Shown here: in pieces, positions 1 to 12,882 of the stretch
Layout of the letters: each line of letters starts with the position of its first letter
Position numbering within the stretch: the first letter of the stretch is position 1
Origin: Tetracentron sinense
Taxonomy: Eukaryota; Streptophyta; Magnoliopsida; Trochodendrales; Trochodendraceae
Direction of reading: 5' to 3'
Assembly: GCA_015143295.1 (NCBI GenBank)
Contig: CM026554.1
Location: 51,768,627-51,832,626, forward strand
Length of the DNA: 64,000 nt
The notes under the pieces: model-generated
Told to the model about the DNA's origin: nothing
Seen by the model: only the letters and a program-made list of their open reading frames with translations
Databases searched by the model: none
Position numbers and translations under genes: made by a program

Positions 1-1356
1 TTCTTCTGGCTTCGATTTGCCATGATTCGTTAAATTTAGGGTTTTGTGAGACCGGTGTTTGATTTGTATTTAAAAAAAAATTGGATTTAGGGTTTATGGT
101 GATGTTCATCTTGTATGAATCGAGTTTGTATTTGTTTGATTTGAGAAATCTAGGGTAGTGGTTGGAATGGAATGAGAGGATAACCAGGGTTTTTGTGTTT
201 GTTGGGTTCTATGATCTATGTCGTTGTCTTGTTTGTTTTCTATTTAGGGTTAGAGCAGTGAACTGCTCTTTAGGATAAGAATTCGGCCTGATGAGTTCGA
301 GTATTTATATTGTCACCATTAAATTTTTATTTTTATTTTTATCAATAATCCAGAGGATAAAAAAAAAATACAACGACAGAAGAAGAGTTTACAAGAAAAA
401 AACTCAAAAAAAGAAAAGAAAAAGAAAATAGTGTATGAAGAGGACCCCCCAAGGAGAGAGAGGCAAGTGCCACATAGCCAAACCCAACCCAACAAATCAC
501 CCAGGTCCACCCTATCCTGTCGGATGGAAACCATTCAACAACTAGTAACCAGATACGAAAACAAATGCGAGATAGAGAAGATGGAGAATTCTCGAAGACT
601 CTTGTTTTGCTATTTTCATATCGATGGCGAAAGAGCTCTTGGGAGAACTGACCAAACAGCCCTCCGTGCACTATCCGCACTTACAATTTATTTCTATTAT
701 TGTGGTTTAAAATTACTGAAGTAGATAGGAGTCCTAATTTTTCTAGCAAGATCTTGTTTTAAGCAACCAGTTTATTGTTGCAGAAAACATGATTTATGTT
801 ATCTGCTAAGGTCTTGGGCAGTAAAATTTTCTTATATTAGTGAATTTATGGTGAATTCCGTCGTTTTTTGTTCTCCTTGATGTTAAAACTAAGCTTATTC
901 ATAGTCATCAATGTGTTTATTCTCAGTCATCAAACATTTTGAGCTTCTAGTATTTCCAGACTGTTATATACCCATTTTAGAAGAACTTGGGATACCATGA
1001 AATCGGTGATTTTATCCACCAATAAAGAAAACCGAAGAATATCAAGGCATATTTTTTTTCATCAACTACTATAGGTTTCTTATCAGAAAAAAGAACAGAA
1101 AAAATCCACAACTATTATAGGTTGAACCTAGTTGGAGTGGCTTATCGATAAAAAAAAACCTAGTTGGAGTGGCTTTCAACAAATTCACGTGTATGACATT
1201 GTTGAAAAGTCATAGCTGGGATGATAAACCTCCATGTTGCTTGAAAAGGTCAGCATGTAGAGTAATGTCCTAAACACAAGAGTTTTATTCGTTTGCTGAT
1301 AATATGCAATTATGATTTGGCACTTGCAAGAACTAAAATTTGGCACCTTTCTGCAG
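1..1356 (+). other. Upstream intron (or leader) of the RIK-like gene; no coding exon seen
   Basis: This AT-rich stretch precedes the first recognisable RIK exon. That exon opens in the middle of a codon after a good acceptor (ctgcag ending at 1356), so an upstream coding exon must exist. I found no ATG-bearing exon with a matching donor here, so the first exon probably lies left of the window. The stretch contains a LINE 3' relic at about 312-700. Confidence 0.5.
312..700 (-). mobile_element. LINE (L1-type) 3'-end relic, reverse strand
   Basis: Read on the minus strand, this segment ends with the layout typical of plant L1 LINE tails: a C/T-rich tract, then wording like 'ttgtaaactc', then 'tcctctggattattgataaa' and an A/T-rich tail at about 312-345. 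No open reverse transcriptase frame remains. Target-site duplications are not clear, so the right boundary is approximate. Confidence 0.45.
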
Positions 1357-4300
1357 AAGAAAGAGAAAATGGGACCAGCCTGCTGAGTCCTTGGTGCCAG
1401 CTGGATTAGCATTACCTGGAGTTCTCCCATTGGGCAACATGGGATCTCTTGTTGGGATTACACTTCCAGGTGTGGCTACGCTTTCTGGTGCTCTTTTGAC
1501 AAGTCCTCTTCCAGCTACTTGTGCAACTGTTCCCCTAGTGTTTCAGGCACCTCCAATCCAGCATCACACAGCTGCAGTGGTCCAAAAATTAAATCAAGTG
1601 AGTTTTATATTGGAACTTTTTTTGCACTTTCACCTTCACGATATATACGTTGCCTTTAATTTGCTGCATCTCTTAAAGATATTGCGTCTGTTATACCTAA
1701 AGATGTTAAGAATTGGTAGGCATCCTCATCCATTATCATCAAAGATGGGATGTTTCTGTGAAATCCTTGGGATTTTCTATTTGTTCATATCTTATGAGTG
1801 GCAGTGAATCTCATTATAAAGCACTCCTGTGAGTTTCAATGGAGGTTTGCATATATTAGTTGAAGCATTTTTCCAATGCGAATGAGATTAATTTTACTTA
1901 TATGACCTGCTTTTGTTGTTCTTTTATTTTTTAAGTATAATTTCATTTCAAAAAGAGAAAGGCCGGACCCTATGTACAAAAACCCTCTCAAGGAAATGAA
2001 GATAGACAAAACTGTACAAGATGCTACTCAGAGCCCCCCTTGAAAAGATCATGTTTTTGTCATCTTGTCGCAATTTGTTTCACATTGTCCATCAGTTTGC
2101 CTTATTAATTTATAATATGAGGTTTGTAGTTTCAGCCAAAGATTCAAGATGAGTTAATAGCACGAGAAATTGTCATAAATGATGCCGAGTCCACTATACG
2201 CTACAAGCTCACGAAACGCCAAACACAGGAGGAGGTAAATCTTATTTTGTTTGGTTTGCAGAACCAAGATTATATATATATATATATGTTGTCTTTCAGT
2301 TTAGGATTTTCTTAAAAATAATTGCCTGAAAGATGATTATATTAACCTTGCAGATTCAGAAATGTACCGGTGCCGTGGTCATTACTAGGTGAGTAGGTTT
2401 TGGATGCAGTTTTTGGAGCCGCTCCTTGGTCTCTTGTTCATGCATATAATGCTTATGCTGAATCATCTCTGTAGGGGCAAGTACCGTCCTCCAAATGCAT
2501 TGCCTGATAATGAAAAACCACTGTATCTTCACATTTCTGCTGGTTCCCATGTAAGTAATAATTCTCACGATTTATAGATTGAACAAATGAAATACTTGAA
2601 AATCCCCTATAAGTTTCTCATTTGTGACTTTGAGTCTATTTCCCCGATAAATAACATTGTGACTTAGTTACTTATTAGCTTGGCTAGCATTGATGCTCTA
2701 GAGTATGTAGCTCTGTATCTTTCTGCAACCTCTGTCGCTGAGTTGTTATGATGGACATTAACCTTATCAAGCTGTATACTGTTCTAATATGATCGTGAAC
2801 AAATGCTTCTTACATGCACATCAGTAAAGTTAATATTATTATTTATAAAGATAATCTTGATCTTGTCTTGGGGAATTTTCGATACGTAACTTGCACAAGG
2901 GAAGTAGAGCAATCACTCCATGATTTGGATGAAAATATAGTACACTAAAAGTGATGCCCATTGTATTTTCTTCTTAGGCATAAGCTAAAAAGCACAAGTT
3001 GAATAAATAATATAGAATTCAATCACAAGTTCTATTTAACTTTGAGAAGGGAGTTGGGCACTACTATTATAAAGGTGAAAATTGAATCCGTTGAGCATTC
3101 TAGATCCCCTAAGAGCATCTCCAACCCAAAAGTTAAAAGTTCTTTATTTTTACTCCAAAATGGAGTGTTAAATTTTTTAGGAACCCTCTTTTTGTACTTG
3201 CAACTCCAACCCAAACTCCCTATTTCTTCCCTATTGCTATTAAATATTAATTTTTTATTTTTTAAATATCATTGAAGGAGTCAAGTGTCAACAGCTTTTT
3301 TGAAAAGTAAAAAAAAAAATATTAAAATATCATTTACGGGAAGAGAAACGCTCGGCATAATTGCCGAGCGAAATCGTTTCCGGCAAAATGGGGTTCCGGT
3401 TTAGGGAGTGCGTTGTTGCAAGTGTTTTGGAAAAAGCTAACTAAAATGCCGATAATGTTGACTTTAGGGAGTGCATTGGAGGTGCTCTAAACGCACTCCC
3501 TAAACCGGAACCCCATTTTGCCGGAAACGATTTCGCTCGGCAATGATGCCGAGCGTTTCTCTTCTTCTAAATGATATTTTAATATTTTTTTTTTAACTTT
3601 TCAAAAAAGTTGTTGACACCTGACTCCTTCAATGATATTTTTTTTAAAAAAATTAATATTTAATAGCAATAGGGAAGAAATAGGGAGTTTGGGTTGGAGT
3701 TGCAAGTACAAAAAGAGGGTTCCTAAAAAATTTAACACTCCATTTTGGAGTAAAAATAAAGAACTTTTAACTTTTGGGTGGGAGATGCTCTAAGGTACTC
3801 AAACTACCATGAAACTTTCATGGTATATTAGAATTTATATTTTTATTCTGCTACATGACATATTGATATATAGTTATGTGCACATAGGAAGATGCAAAGA
3901 ATGTGGGTAACTCCATTTAGTTAATCTGTATAATCTCGTATTTATTTTTCCTTGATTCCAGTGTTAATCTCTTTTCCTCTCCCTCTCTTTGAGGAGGAAG
4001 AAGAAATACTTTTTATTATTGGCAAAGAACCTTGAATTACAGCATTGACGAGTAATTGACAGTGGTATGCAGCATGAATTTCATACTACACTACCTGTCT
4101 ATCGTTCACATGGCGCACATGCAGGAGGCCACAACTTGGATTGGTCATAACAAAAATTAGCCAATTGAATGATTAGCCTTTTGATAGAAAGAATATTTTG
4201 TGGAGGGTGCAGTCGTTTTTAGAAAGGAATCTATTTGTGAGATCGTTACGTGGGTGGGGTCATTGATTGACTGGACCATACCACCATGCATGTTTCCTGT

Positions 4301-7209
4301 ATAAACAGCAGATGGGTTAGCAATATGATGTTTCAAGCTGCACCGGATTGTCAAATGCCACTTCATGTTCATTGGGTTGATTTTTTTTTCTCCGGATGAA
4401 CACATTTTTTAAAAAAGAATAAAGAATTTTTTTTAGCATAGAGAGGAGGAAAAAACAAATAACGAGGGCCTCCAGGAGCACACTCACCGGGGCACCAAAG
4501 AAAGATCGAAAAACACCATAAAGCTAGCACAAACAGGGCCAAGGGAAACTACTGTAGATTGGGAATTTAAATGGTAGTCAAATTACTCAAGAGTATTTTT
4601 TTGGGGGGGGGGGGGGGGGGGGGTTTGAGGATTTTGATAGAAGTTACAATGTCAGGGACCTTAACCTCCTTAATGTGATGTTCACACAGTCTAATTTTCA
4701 GGACAAGCTGGCATAGCAGGATTGGCATGTTCTTGGTCTCATCAGATTGGGAAGAGAAGTTTGGTAGACTTTTTTTGGTCTCATCCGATCGTGTTCCCAT
4801 CCTGCTGTCAACGGATCATAGTTACTATTTTGGGGTTTGGGAATTATTTGTTGAGGGAAAAGTTTGAAAAAAATCGACAAAATTTGCAAAGAAATCGGGA
4901 AAATGTTGGGCAAGGTATGAAAAATATAAAATAAGATTACTAATAATGGAAATTATAAACAAATATGTTTCATATATTAGATATTTATTCAAGACTTTTC
5001 AAAAAGTCGTGAATAATTCGTGTTTAATTTGCGAAATTTGAAAAAGTCACTATTTATCCCTCAAAAGTCATGAATACTTTGTGAATTAATTGTTCAACAA
5101 AAAAGTCAGGTATTATTTGGAACTTAAAAAAAATTGGAGAATGTTGTAACTATGCAACAGATAAGATGATTAAAGGCCCATCCCCTTTTAAATTCGAAAA
5201 CATGTGGCCTTTTCATCCAAGGTTTAAGGAGGTGGTTAGTAATTGGTGGAAGAGTTCCAAGGTTTAAAGGCCACTTTCAAGATTTAAAACAAACACTCCT
5301 TTGGGTATGAAATGGTCCTTAAAAGATAAGAGACTCAACGGAGGCCAAAATCTAGGCACAAATGGGTGACGGAAGCAAATGGCAATACCAGTTTCTTTCA
5401 CTGCTTGGCAAACGGTAGAAGAAAGAATTTTGTCTTTAGATTGATGTCAGGAGATTCTACCGTGGATAAGGATATCAATCTGAAGATGGAAGGCCTAGAA
5501 TGGGGAAGATTGCCTCTAGATAAAGTCGAGTGGATTAAGTGGAAATTTGAAGCGGATAATATCAAAGAAGCTATTGGCAATCTCAGCAAGAACAAAGCCC
5601 TTGGGCTTGATGGTTTCACCCTGGATTTTTATTTATCTTGTTGGGATTTAGTCAAGGACGGCCTGTTAAAAATTGTCAACGAATTTCATGATTGTGGTGT
5701 GGTTAATAAAAGCATCAATGCCACCTTTATTACGCTGATTCCTAAAAAGGAGGGTTTTCTTTCAACGAATTTCTTGATAGTGGTGTGGTTAATAAAAGCA
5801 TCAATGCGATCTTTATTACGCTGATCCCTAAAATGAGGGCGTGCTTTACCCAAAAGGCTTAGGCCATTCAGCTTGGTTGTAAGTCTTTATAAGATTCTAT
5901 CCAAGACCGTGTCCAAAAGGCTTAATGGTCATCAATCTTACTCTATCTCCATCTCAAGGGGCTTTTATAAAATAATAGGCTGAACACATTTTTTACAAGC
6001 ACAGGATGACTTGGCTTCTGGAATTTGTGATGCTGTTAGTGCAAATAATCTAATAGGTCCCCTCTGGGTGTTTTGCTAATAACTATGGCATTTTCTGTGT
6101 GCATTTTATTTTCTATTTTTGGTTAAAATGTGGTGCTCACGGCTCACCTATCCCAAAGAGGTACCTGGGCTTGTTAAAACGTTTGTCAAGGTTTGAATAT
6201 CGTAATGGCTATAACAGCTGATGATCATTAGTCTTTACCATTAGCGTTATAACGGTTGTAGACTTATGGTGGCCATTGTGATTGTAAATTATTTTGAAAT
6301 ACTTTCAGTAGTAAAATTTACTTCTGGTTTTGGTATGTCCTTTTTAATTGATCATATTATTTATTTGTGGGAGAAATTTACTATATTACTTAAATTTAAC
6401 AGCTGTTGTGCTTTTTTCTAGTTTCTTCCGTTGCATAAATTCAGTTCTCATTTCCTTTTAAAAAAATTGTGTATGGCAACATTTCAATAACTACAGCATG
6501 TTACTACAAGGCATGGTTTATATAGGCATTGAAGTTCACATATTGCTATGGTTGATGTATATAATGTTAGTAATCTTTAAAATATAGATTTATTTTTTTG
6601 TTTTCTCTGATTGAGTGTTCTTGATTGCAGAAAATGCATCAGACATGGATTGGCATATCTATTCCAATTATTGACGTTGATTCATTTTATACTTGGGATT
6701 TTTGTTTCTTTTGCTCTCATCAAGCAAGGGAGATTCTGTTATGCTATTGTCTCTCCAATTATAGTGCATTTTCATTTAGAATTAATATATGACAATAGAT
6801 CATTGATGCAGTTAAATGTACATTTTTTAGGAATTTGACTTTGGCTTTCATTAAACAATTTGTATTGCTTTTGCAGCTAAAAGAGACAGGTGAACGGATT
6901 AAAGCAGTTGACCATGCGGCTGCCATGGTTGAAGAAATGCTGAAACAGAGCCAGAATTCACTTACAGCTTCTACTTCTTTCAATTCTCTTGTGAACAATG
7001 GAGGGCAGGTATGTACATGTATTGCAAAGTAAACTTTATTAGCTGCTCAATCAAGAGGATGCCCACAATAAATTCTCTGATTTGGTGTTGAAGCAGGTTA
7101 CTCAACCCCTGAGCACGTGTGTCTTTTTGGGCTTTGACACTGACCCATCATTTAACATTGCTGCTCGTATCCGTGGACCAAATGTGAGCTTTTATTTTCA
7201 ATTTTCCCT

Positions 7210-7248
<39 letters not shown>

Positions 7249-10200
7249 TCTTAAGGTTTTTTTCAGGGATTTGTTGTAGTTTGTTTTCGCATGGTTAATT
7301 TGTTTTGCGTTCATTATATTTCTGATTAAACTTTATTAGACTCATAAATCTGTTAAATGTATGGTAATACATGCTAAATCAAATCATCTCTTCATGTCTT
7401 TTAAATGTTGTTGTTTGGCTCATTTGTTTCCTTTTCTCTTATGCATTCATCTGGAAGTCCAGTGCTTTTTTTCTTCTTGCTCTTTTGTGATTTGAGTTAA
7501 TGCTTTTTGATGAGTTCAAGTTTTTATTACACATGATGAAGATGAGAGATTCTAATGTTTGAAGCTTTCTCTGACATCTCCATTCAATTGGGAGAGATTG
7601 TTTTTGTGCTGGTGGTGGTTGGGATTTGTATATGCAGGACCAGTATATAAATCACATTATGAATGAAACAGGAGCAACTGTCTTACTGAGAGGACAAGGT
7701 TCAGGAAATTTAGGAAGTCCAAATGTTGAAGGTATGGATTTTTTGGGTGCGGTGTGAGATTTACATGAGACTGTTGATTAGTAGAATATTAAGTATATCG
7801 TTTTGGCAGTTGATTGCTTGCTCTCTTACTCTAATTGCAGAAATACAGCAACCTTTACATTTATATTTGTCAAGTAATAATCCAAAAAGTCTTGAAGATG
7901 CAAAGCGTCTGGCTGAAAATCTTTTGGATACGATCAGTGCAGAGTGTGGTGCCTCAAGGTAATTATTTTTAAATTATACTGGGCCCTATGAATGAATTTT
8001 CTAAACTTGCTTGTTACGGATTTAAAAAATTATTTTTGCTTGTATGAGTTTGAGAGAGAAGCACTATTATTAGTCTCTGATTTAGGGTAACAGATTTGCA
8101 TATTCATTTTATAAAAAAAAACATCTTTAGCCTCATAAATTACATTCACACATGTTCTTATAAATTATCTATCTTCTCCTTTTAACTTTATTATATGCCC
8201 CATCAGATAATCTATTATGCCCCTATTATTAAAAAAATGGTATATGTCCAGATTGTTGAAATATGTTGCCAATAATTTTTTACGGCGCTGCTACGTGCAC
8301 ATCAATCTTTGCTTACTATACACAAACTCTAAATTTAAATGATCAAATTCTAACTAGGGCAAATATGCCACTTTTCTTCCACCCCTTCTTCCTCTTTCAG
8401 TCAACTCTAACCAAAGATCCGAAACCCTGTTATCATTGTTTAACTTCACTGAAAAATAATCCTGAATGAGCTCATGGAATGATTGTATCCAATTCTGTGG
8501 ACACCAGCATTAAAGAGTCAATAGTTTTGAACTTATTAAGGGATAATTTGGTGGTGCTTTCTCTCTCTACAGGGATTTACCTTCCTTGTGTTCATCAACC
8601 TCCAAAATAATAGCTTCTATCCTGAAATTCCCCAATAAGTCAGCTGTCTGTTCCAGTTCTGAGGAACTGCTCTAACTTCAAGATCATGGATTTAAACCAA
8701 AACAAACTCATGGTTTTTTTTCCTGTCAAGCTTGGATATATATAAAAACTTGAGATATTGTCTTTTTCTGACAAGTATCAAGACAGTGGAGTTCCATCTT
8801 CTTTCAGGAACCTTTCTTCTGTCAGAAGATTTTGGTTATAACTAAATAGTTTTGGGGGGTAAGTATCTCGGGTTGCCTTGGCCAACAGATAGTTCGGCAA
8901 CCATTTGAAATACCAGGGCTGCAGTCTGACAATCATAGAGGCGGTTGCTGTGTATTTGATAGAGACAGTAGAAAGAGGATGAAGAAGGGGGTTGGATGGC
9001 AGGGTCATTATTGTCCATTTGGAGTATATTTAGAATTTAGTAATACAGATTTTAATGTTGGTGTATAGTGAGCAAAGGTTTATGTGCAGGCGCCTTTTTG
9101 TCCCGTTCACCAACCATGTAGGATTCCTAGTTTCCAACCCCTGTACTGATTGCAGTATTGCTTTTATATTTTAGTATTACACTAACGTATGCTTTTTGCA
9201 TGAATTGGGAAAAGTTTTTTTTTGCAATGTGAGGGAATGCTATTTCCAATCCAGACCGCACATCTAATAGGAACCCTCTGGATCAGCCACTTGTACATTG
9301 CCCCTGTCGACGCCAGTCGCCAACCCTGTACCTTACCGTGAATAGACTCTTCCTCTACATATGGCAGCTGTTGAAGATTTAAAATTTTCAAATAAAATAA
9401 TTGTGAATAGATCTTTGCCACGTGATGGATGGCTATTGTACTGAAACTTCCCACGGGAGGATGAGGTGGCGAATACGTATACACTTTTTGGCAAACCGCT
9501 TCACCTGCTATGTGTAAGAAACCCAGCCCAACCAGAACTCTTCACTGGACAGAACATGTGGAGAACCCACCCCCATGTAGACTTGTAACTAGTTTTGAAC
9601 TTCGCTTTGCATTATAGTCTATTTTAGCAAATAACTTGTGGTTTTTTCTTCCGTCACAGGATCTCATCGTGTAAGGTTTATAATGCTGTTCCACCCCCTC
9701 AGCAGTTGTTGTCTGGAGTTCAGAGCTCTGGGGATGTGCTGAAAGTAAATGCAGGGTATGTTGCTGGTTTGACATCATCAAGTGGGGGCTCCACACCAGC
9801 TCCACCAGTTTCCTTAGCTACAGTCCCCAGTGTCTCTAGTGTCTTCCCCCAAGGAACAGGTGTACAAGCTGGGGGACTGTTCAACCATGGACATCCTCAA
9901 CCAAACATGGTTTCCTGTCCCCAGCCTTCAGTAGCTGGCGGAACAAGCTACAGTGGATATGGTGGGATATTTCCTCAAGCCACACCATTGCAACAAGTTG
10001 CCTTGGCCCTGAGACAATCATCTTCCCCTATCACTTCTACAAGTTCATCTGTGGCGTCGGTTGGAAAAGCAGTACCAAAGGCAAGTTTGTGCTCCTATCC
10101 TGAGAAGGTGAAACAGCCTCCACAGAAACGAAAGTTTCAGGAGTTACCAGTTGCTTCAAAGGGGCCTGCAAAACCCCTCCAGGTATCGCATGCATTTTTC

Positions 10201-12291
10201 CTCTGCTAGTATGCATTCTGTTATAGGAATGAGGTTTTGTATTATTTCATTATAAATTCTCTTAATGTGTTTTATAAGCTTTAAAGGGTAAAAAGGAAAA
10301 GAAAAGCAAAAGGAAGTTGTTTTGTGAAGCTAAGTTGTTCCAAGATGGCCTTAGCTTTTCTTAACCGTCAAGAGTAACAAACTAAACAAATAAAGTATTT
10401 AAACTTTAACATTGTGAAGCATTTTGCAACAATAATTTTCCCAAGAGAACCTTATGCAATGTTTTTGGTTGTTGAAAAAATAGGTGAAAACATGGAAAAG
10501 AAAAGAAAATCTTGGATTTCTAATACAAATTTTAGTTGTGTTTTGCCCAATTTTCTTTTCTTTTCCATGTTTTCACTTATTTTCTCGGCAACCAAACATA
10601 GGGTAACTGAATTGTGATGAGGGGACGAGTCACAAAATTTTCATTAATAAAGCTTTCGACAATTTTTTTCTATTACTTAATTATTTTATAAGGAGTTGCA
10701 ATTTTTTCAGGACCATAGAAGTTGTAGTATCAAGGATTCTTAATTATTATAAAAGGAGTTGCAACTTTTTCAGGAGCAGAAGTTGTTCTCTAGTAGGTTA
10801 TATTAGTTTACCGTGTATGTAGGCTTGCATTCTGTGTAGTTTGGATAAATGTCTAGGCAGGCCAGAAATTGAGTCATAAAGATATTTTTTTGAGACTACC
10901 TTGAGTTATCTTGTTGCCCTACCTTTCTCTGCTCTGCAATTGCAATCTCAGCTACGATATGGAGTTTTCATGATCATTTGTCTTCATGGATATTATAACA
11001 CGTGGCTAAGTATTTTCTTTAAGAACAACATGAATATTTATGTCATTGATCACTTGTTCACTTTAGTTAATATATGTATTTTCTTTTTAGTGTGGCTTAT
11101 CAAGTATTTGTGCTGACTTTTGCTACTTATTATTCCAGGTATTTTCTCTGACCTTCTATGAAGCTGACAGGCTGATACTGGGATCTGTCTATTGGACCCT
11201 TGGTTTGTATTTTCACAGGGTTCTCGATTCTGGAGGCGCCATGAGATGACTGCGCATGCTTTTTAAACCTTCGATCAGAGGCTTATCCAAGATTCTTGCT
11301 ATTTGCTCTTGAGTCTTGTCCCGTGGTGGATAAAACATCCACATGAACACATTCTCTGTTTTGTGTCTTCCTTTATTAAAAAAACCTACATGTCTTTTCA
11401 ACCCATGTATACTCCACTCTACATTTGTCCCAGTACACTTGATTCTAAGCTACATCTCAACCTTTCTCCCATCCTTTCCATTTAATCATCTTCAGGAGAT
11501 GAACCTCTTTATTCTAATTATATCTATGTTGACTTCTTTTTTTCTTTTCTTTTTTTAAAATAGGTGTGAGTATTTTGTTTATGTAGCATTTTGATTCTCT
11601 TGAATGTGTGAATCTTTTTCTATATTTAGTTAACTACTATTGTGGAATGAGATTTGGACTTGTTTTCTCAGAACTCATTACAGAGATCAGAATTTCTTAA
11701 GCCAGGTGAATTTTCTGAGGATTCAGGCATGAGAAGTATTTCAACCATGCCGGCTCCGAAGAAGTTGATCAATCCATCATCCAGTGGGATGCCCCCGCCA
11801 AAGAACATGCTCCCACCTCCACCACCACCAAAATTTGCTTCCCCAGCTCCTGTTTCGCAAGCAAATGGCAACAACAGTATTTTGATTAAATCAAAATCTG
11901 TCCCCGTCCCAGGTAGTAAAAGAAGCTTTTCTGTTTGGTTTGTCCCACTATTTTAGATGTAAAATTGATTATCTAATAAAATGTGACTTGCATTTGGTAG
12001 AGAAAATGGGAAGAAGTCGCCTTCCCTTCCTATACAGTGGGTACTACGAATCCTCCTTGTATGGGTACAGACAGGGAGGAGGGCTGCTTCCCAGAATGGT
12101 GCAAATATTCCTCATATTTACTAGCTCACTTCAGATTCAAGTGTATAATGTATCGGACATGATATGTGATTATTTCAGATACTTTGATCAAGCTCATGGA
12201 ATATGGAGATGATGATGACGATCCCGAGGGAACAGATGAATGCCCCACGAGCAAATCTAATGTGACTCCGAAGCCATTCTGGGCCTTATGA
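1357..12291 (+). CDS. RIK: RIK-like KH-domain protein (RS2/AS1-interacting KH protein), 5'-partial
   Basis: RIK proteins are plant KH-domain proteins related to animal KHDC4/BLOM7. They bind the MYB protein AS1/RS2 and are linked to keeping KNOX genes silent in the nucleus. Exons with GT/AG borders and consistent phase: 1357-1597, 2136-2234, 2354-2388, 2475-2550, 6877-7008, 7097-7183, 7638-7731, 7841-7958, 9660-10182, 11672-11912, 12179-12291. They give 585 residues ending FWAL-stop. Visible order: a basic RKRKWDQPAE start; a KH-like region (about residues 81-194); a second KH domain with an IRGPND loop (about 195-293); a Ser/Pro/Gly-rich middle; a PPPPPPKF tract; and an acidic tail of five Asp followed by KPFWAL. 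Intron 4 is 4.3 kb and full of transposon relics. The 5' end is missing: the first exon starts in codon phase, so roughly 20-40 residues lie outside. Family assignment is by recognition of the exons. Confidence 0.85.
3113..3790. mobile_element. Large foldback MITE (PIF/Harbinger-like), 678 bp
   Basis: Ends are perfect inverted repeats (gagcatctcc / ggagatgctc) flanked by TAA at 3110-3112 and 3791-3793, matching the 3-bp TWA target site of PIF/Harbinger elements. Inverted arms of about 300 bp run inward to a loop near 3425-3490. Each arm also holds a small inner palindrome (gctcggc...gccgagc) near 3350-3370 and 3536-3556. It has no coding capacity and lies inside RIK intron 4. Confidence 0.85.
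4603..4623 (+). repeat. Uninterrupted run of 21 G
   Basis: Seven T are followed by 21 consecutive G in an otherwise AT-rich intron. It could form a G-quadruplex. Homopolymers of this length are often miscounted in assemblies, so the exact count is uncertain. Confidence 0.9.
4686..5110 (+). repeat. Dispersed repeat, related to 39,060-39,400 in opposite orientation
   Basis: The segment contains 'ggatcatagt', then a G-rich 'tttggggtttgggaatta' and AT-rich 'aatttgc' / 'gtgaataattcg' phrases. The reverse complement of 39,060-39,400 has the same phrases in the same order. No coding sequence or terminal structure is visible; the family is unknown. Confidence 0.4.
5340..5960 (+). mobile_element. LINE ORF2 reverse-transcriptase relic
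   Basis: Translation between about 5366 and 5740 reads like the start of the plant L1 reverse transcriptase: GNTSFFHCLANGRRKNF, later NKALGLDGF (decayed KAPGPDGF), CWDLVKDGL, and NATFITLIPKKE. A shifted frame after 5850 continues with RPFSLVVSLYKILSKTVSKR. It is broken by frameshifts. About 70 bp (5682-5750) is repeated with changes at 5767-5834. It lies inside RIK intron 4. Confidence 0.75.
7210..7248 (+). repeat. Compound microsatellite (CT)n(CA)n
   Basis: A CT run passes directly into a CA run, just downstream of the splice donor of the 7097-7183 RIK exon. It is likely length-variable and might affect splicing context. Confidence 0.9.
10465..10596. repeat. Short near-perfect hairpin in RIK intron
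   Basis: Arms of about 46 bp (10465-10510 and 10550-10596) are near-perfect inverted repeats. The left arm starts ttggttgttgaa and the right arm ends ctcggcaaccaaa. The loop is about 39 bases. Size and layout fit a short MITE or a miRNA-precursor-like foldback. No clear target-site duplication was seen. Confidence 0.6.
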
Positions 12292-12880
12292 ATCTCACGG
12301 GTGCTTCAACTGGTTGTTTGCACGCTATGCCGGTACACAATGGGCACTAGTGACATTTTTTCTGGCAACATGCAACTCCCCGATGCATTGGCAATGCCTG
12401 GTGGGATAAAATCATTGCTGAGATGGTGAAAAGTACTCCAAATGTATCTGGAGCTGCCAAACTTTTGAGCTTGTAGATCTCTGACAATCGTTCCAGTGGC
12501 GGGTTCTGAAGTAAGGGAAGGGGCTGTATTGTAGTATTAGGTCTAGGAAGTGAGGATGAGGAGAGCTGTATTTATATTATTATCGTTCTTTTTTATTTTT
12601 TCTACTATCACCTTGCTCAAGGTATTTGGAGTTGTTCTGACAGATGAATAACCAATTTCCATCTGGTGCAATATAAAAAAAATTGCTGAATGTGCTTTAG
12701 ATAGGATTATAAATTAAACGAGCTTCAGTGAAAATGTCTTTCTAAACTTCTGCAGGAAAACAACTTGATGAAATATCTTGAGAGATAATATGAGGGCTTC
12801 AGAGAAGCAGTATATACCTGCGAGGAACTGACATTATATGCTTCTCTTTAAGAGGATAACTGTGCTGAAGATGGACTTGA
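12292..12880 (+). other. RIK: RIK 3' untranslated and downstream region
   Basis: Non-coding sequence after the RIK stop. I see no canonical AATAAA close to the stop. A pyrimidine-rich stretch near 12,585-12,605 and an AT-rich zone around 12,660-12,720 are plausible ends of the transcript. Nothing else is recognisable here. Confidence 0.35.
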
Positions 12881-12882
12881 TC

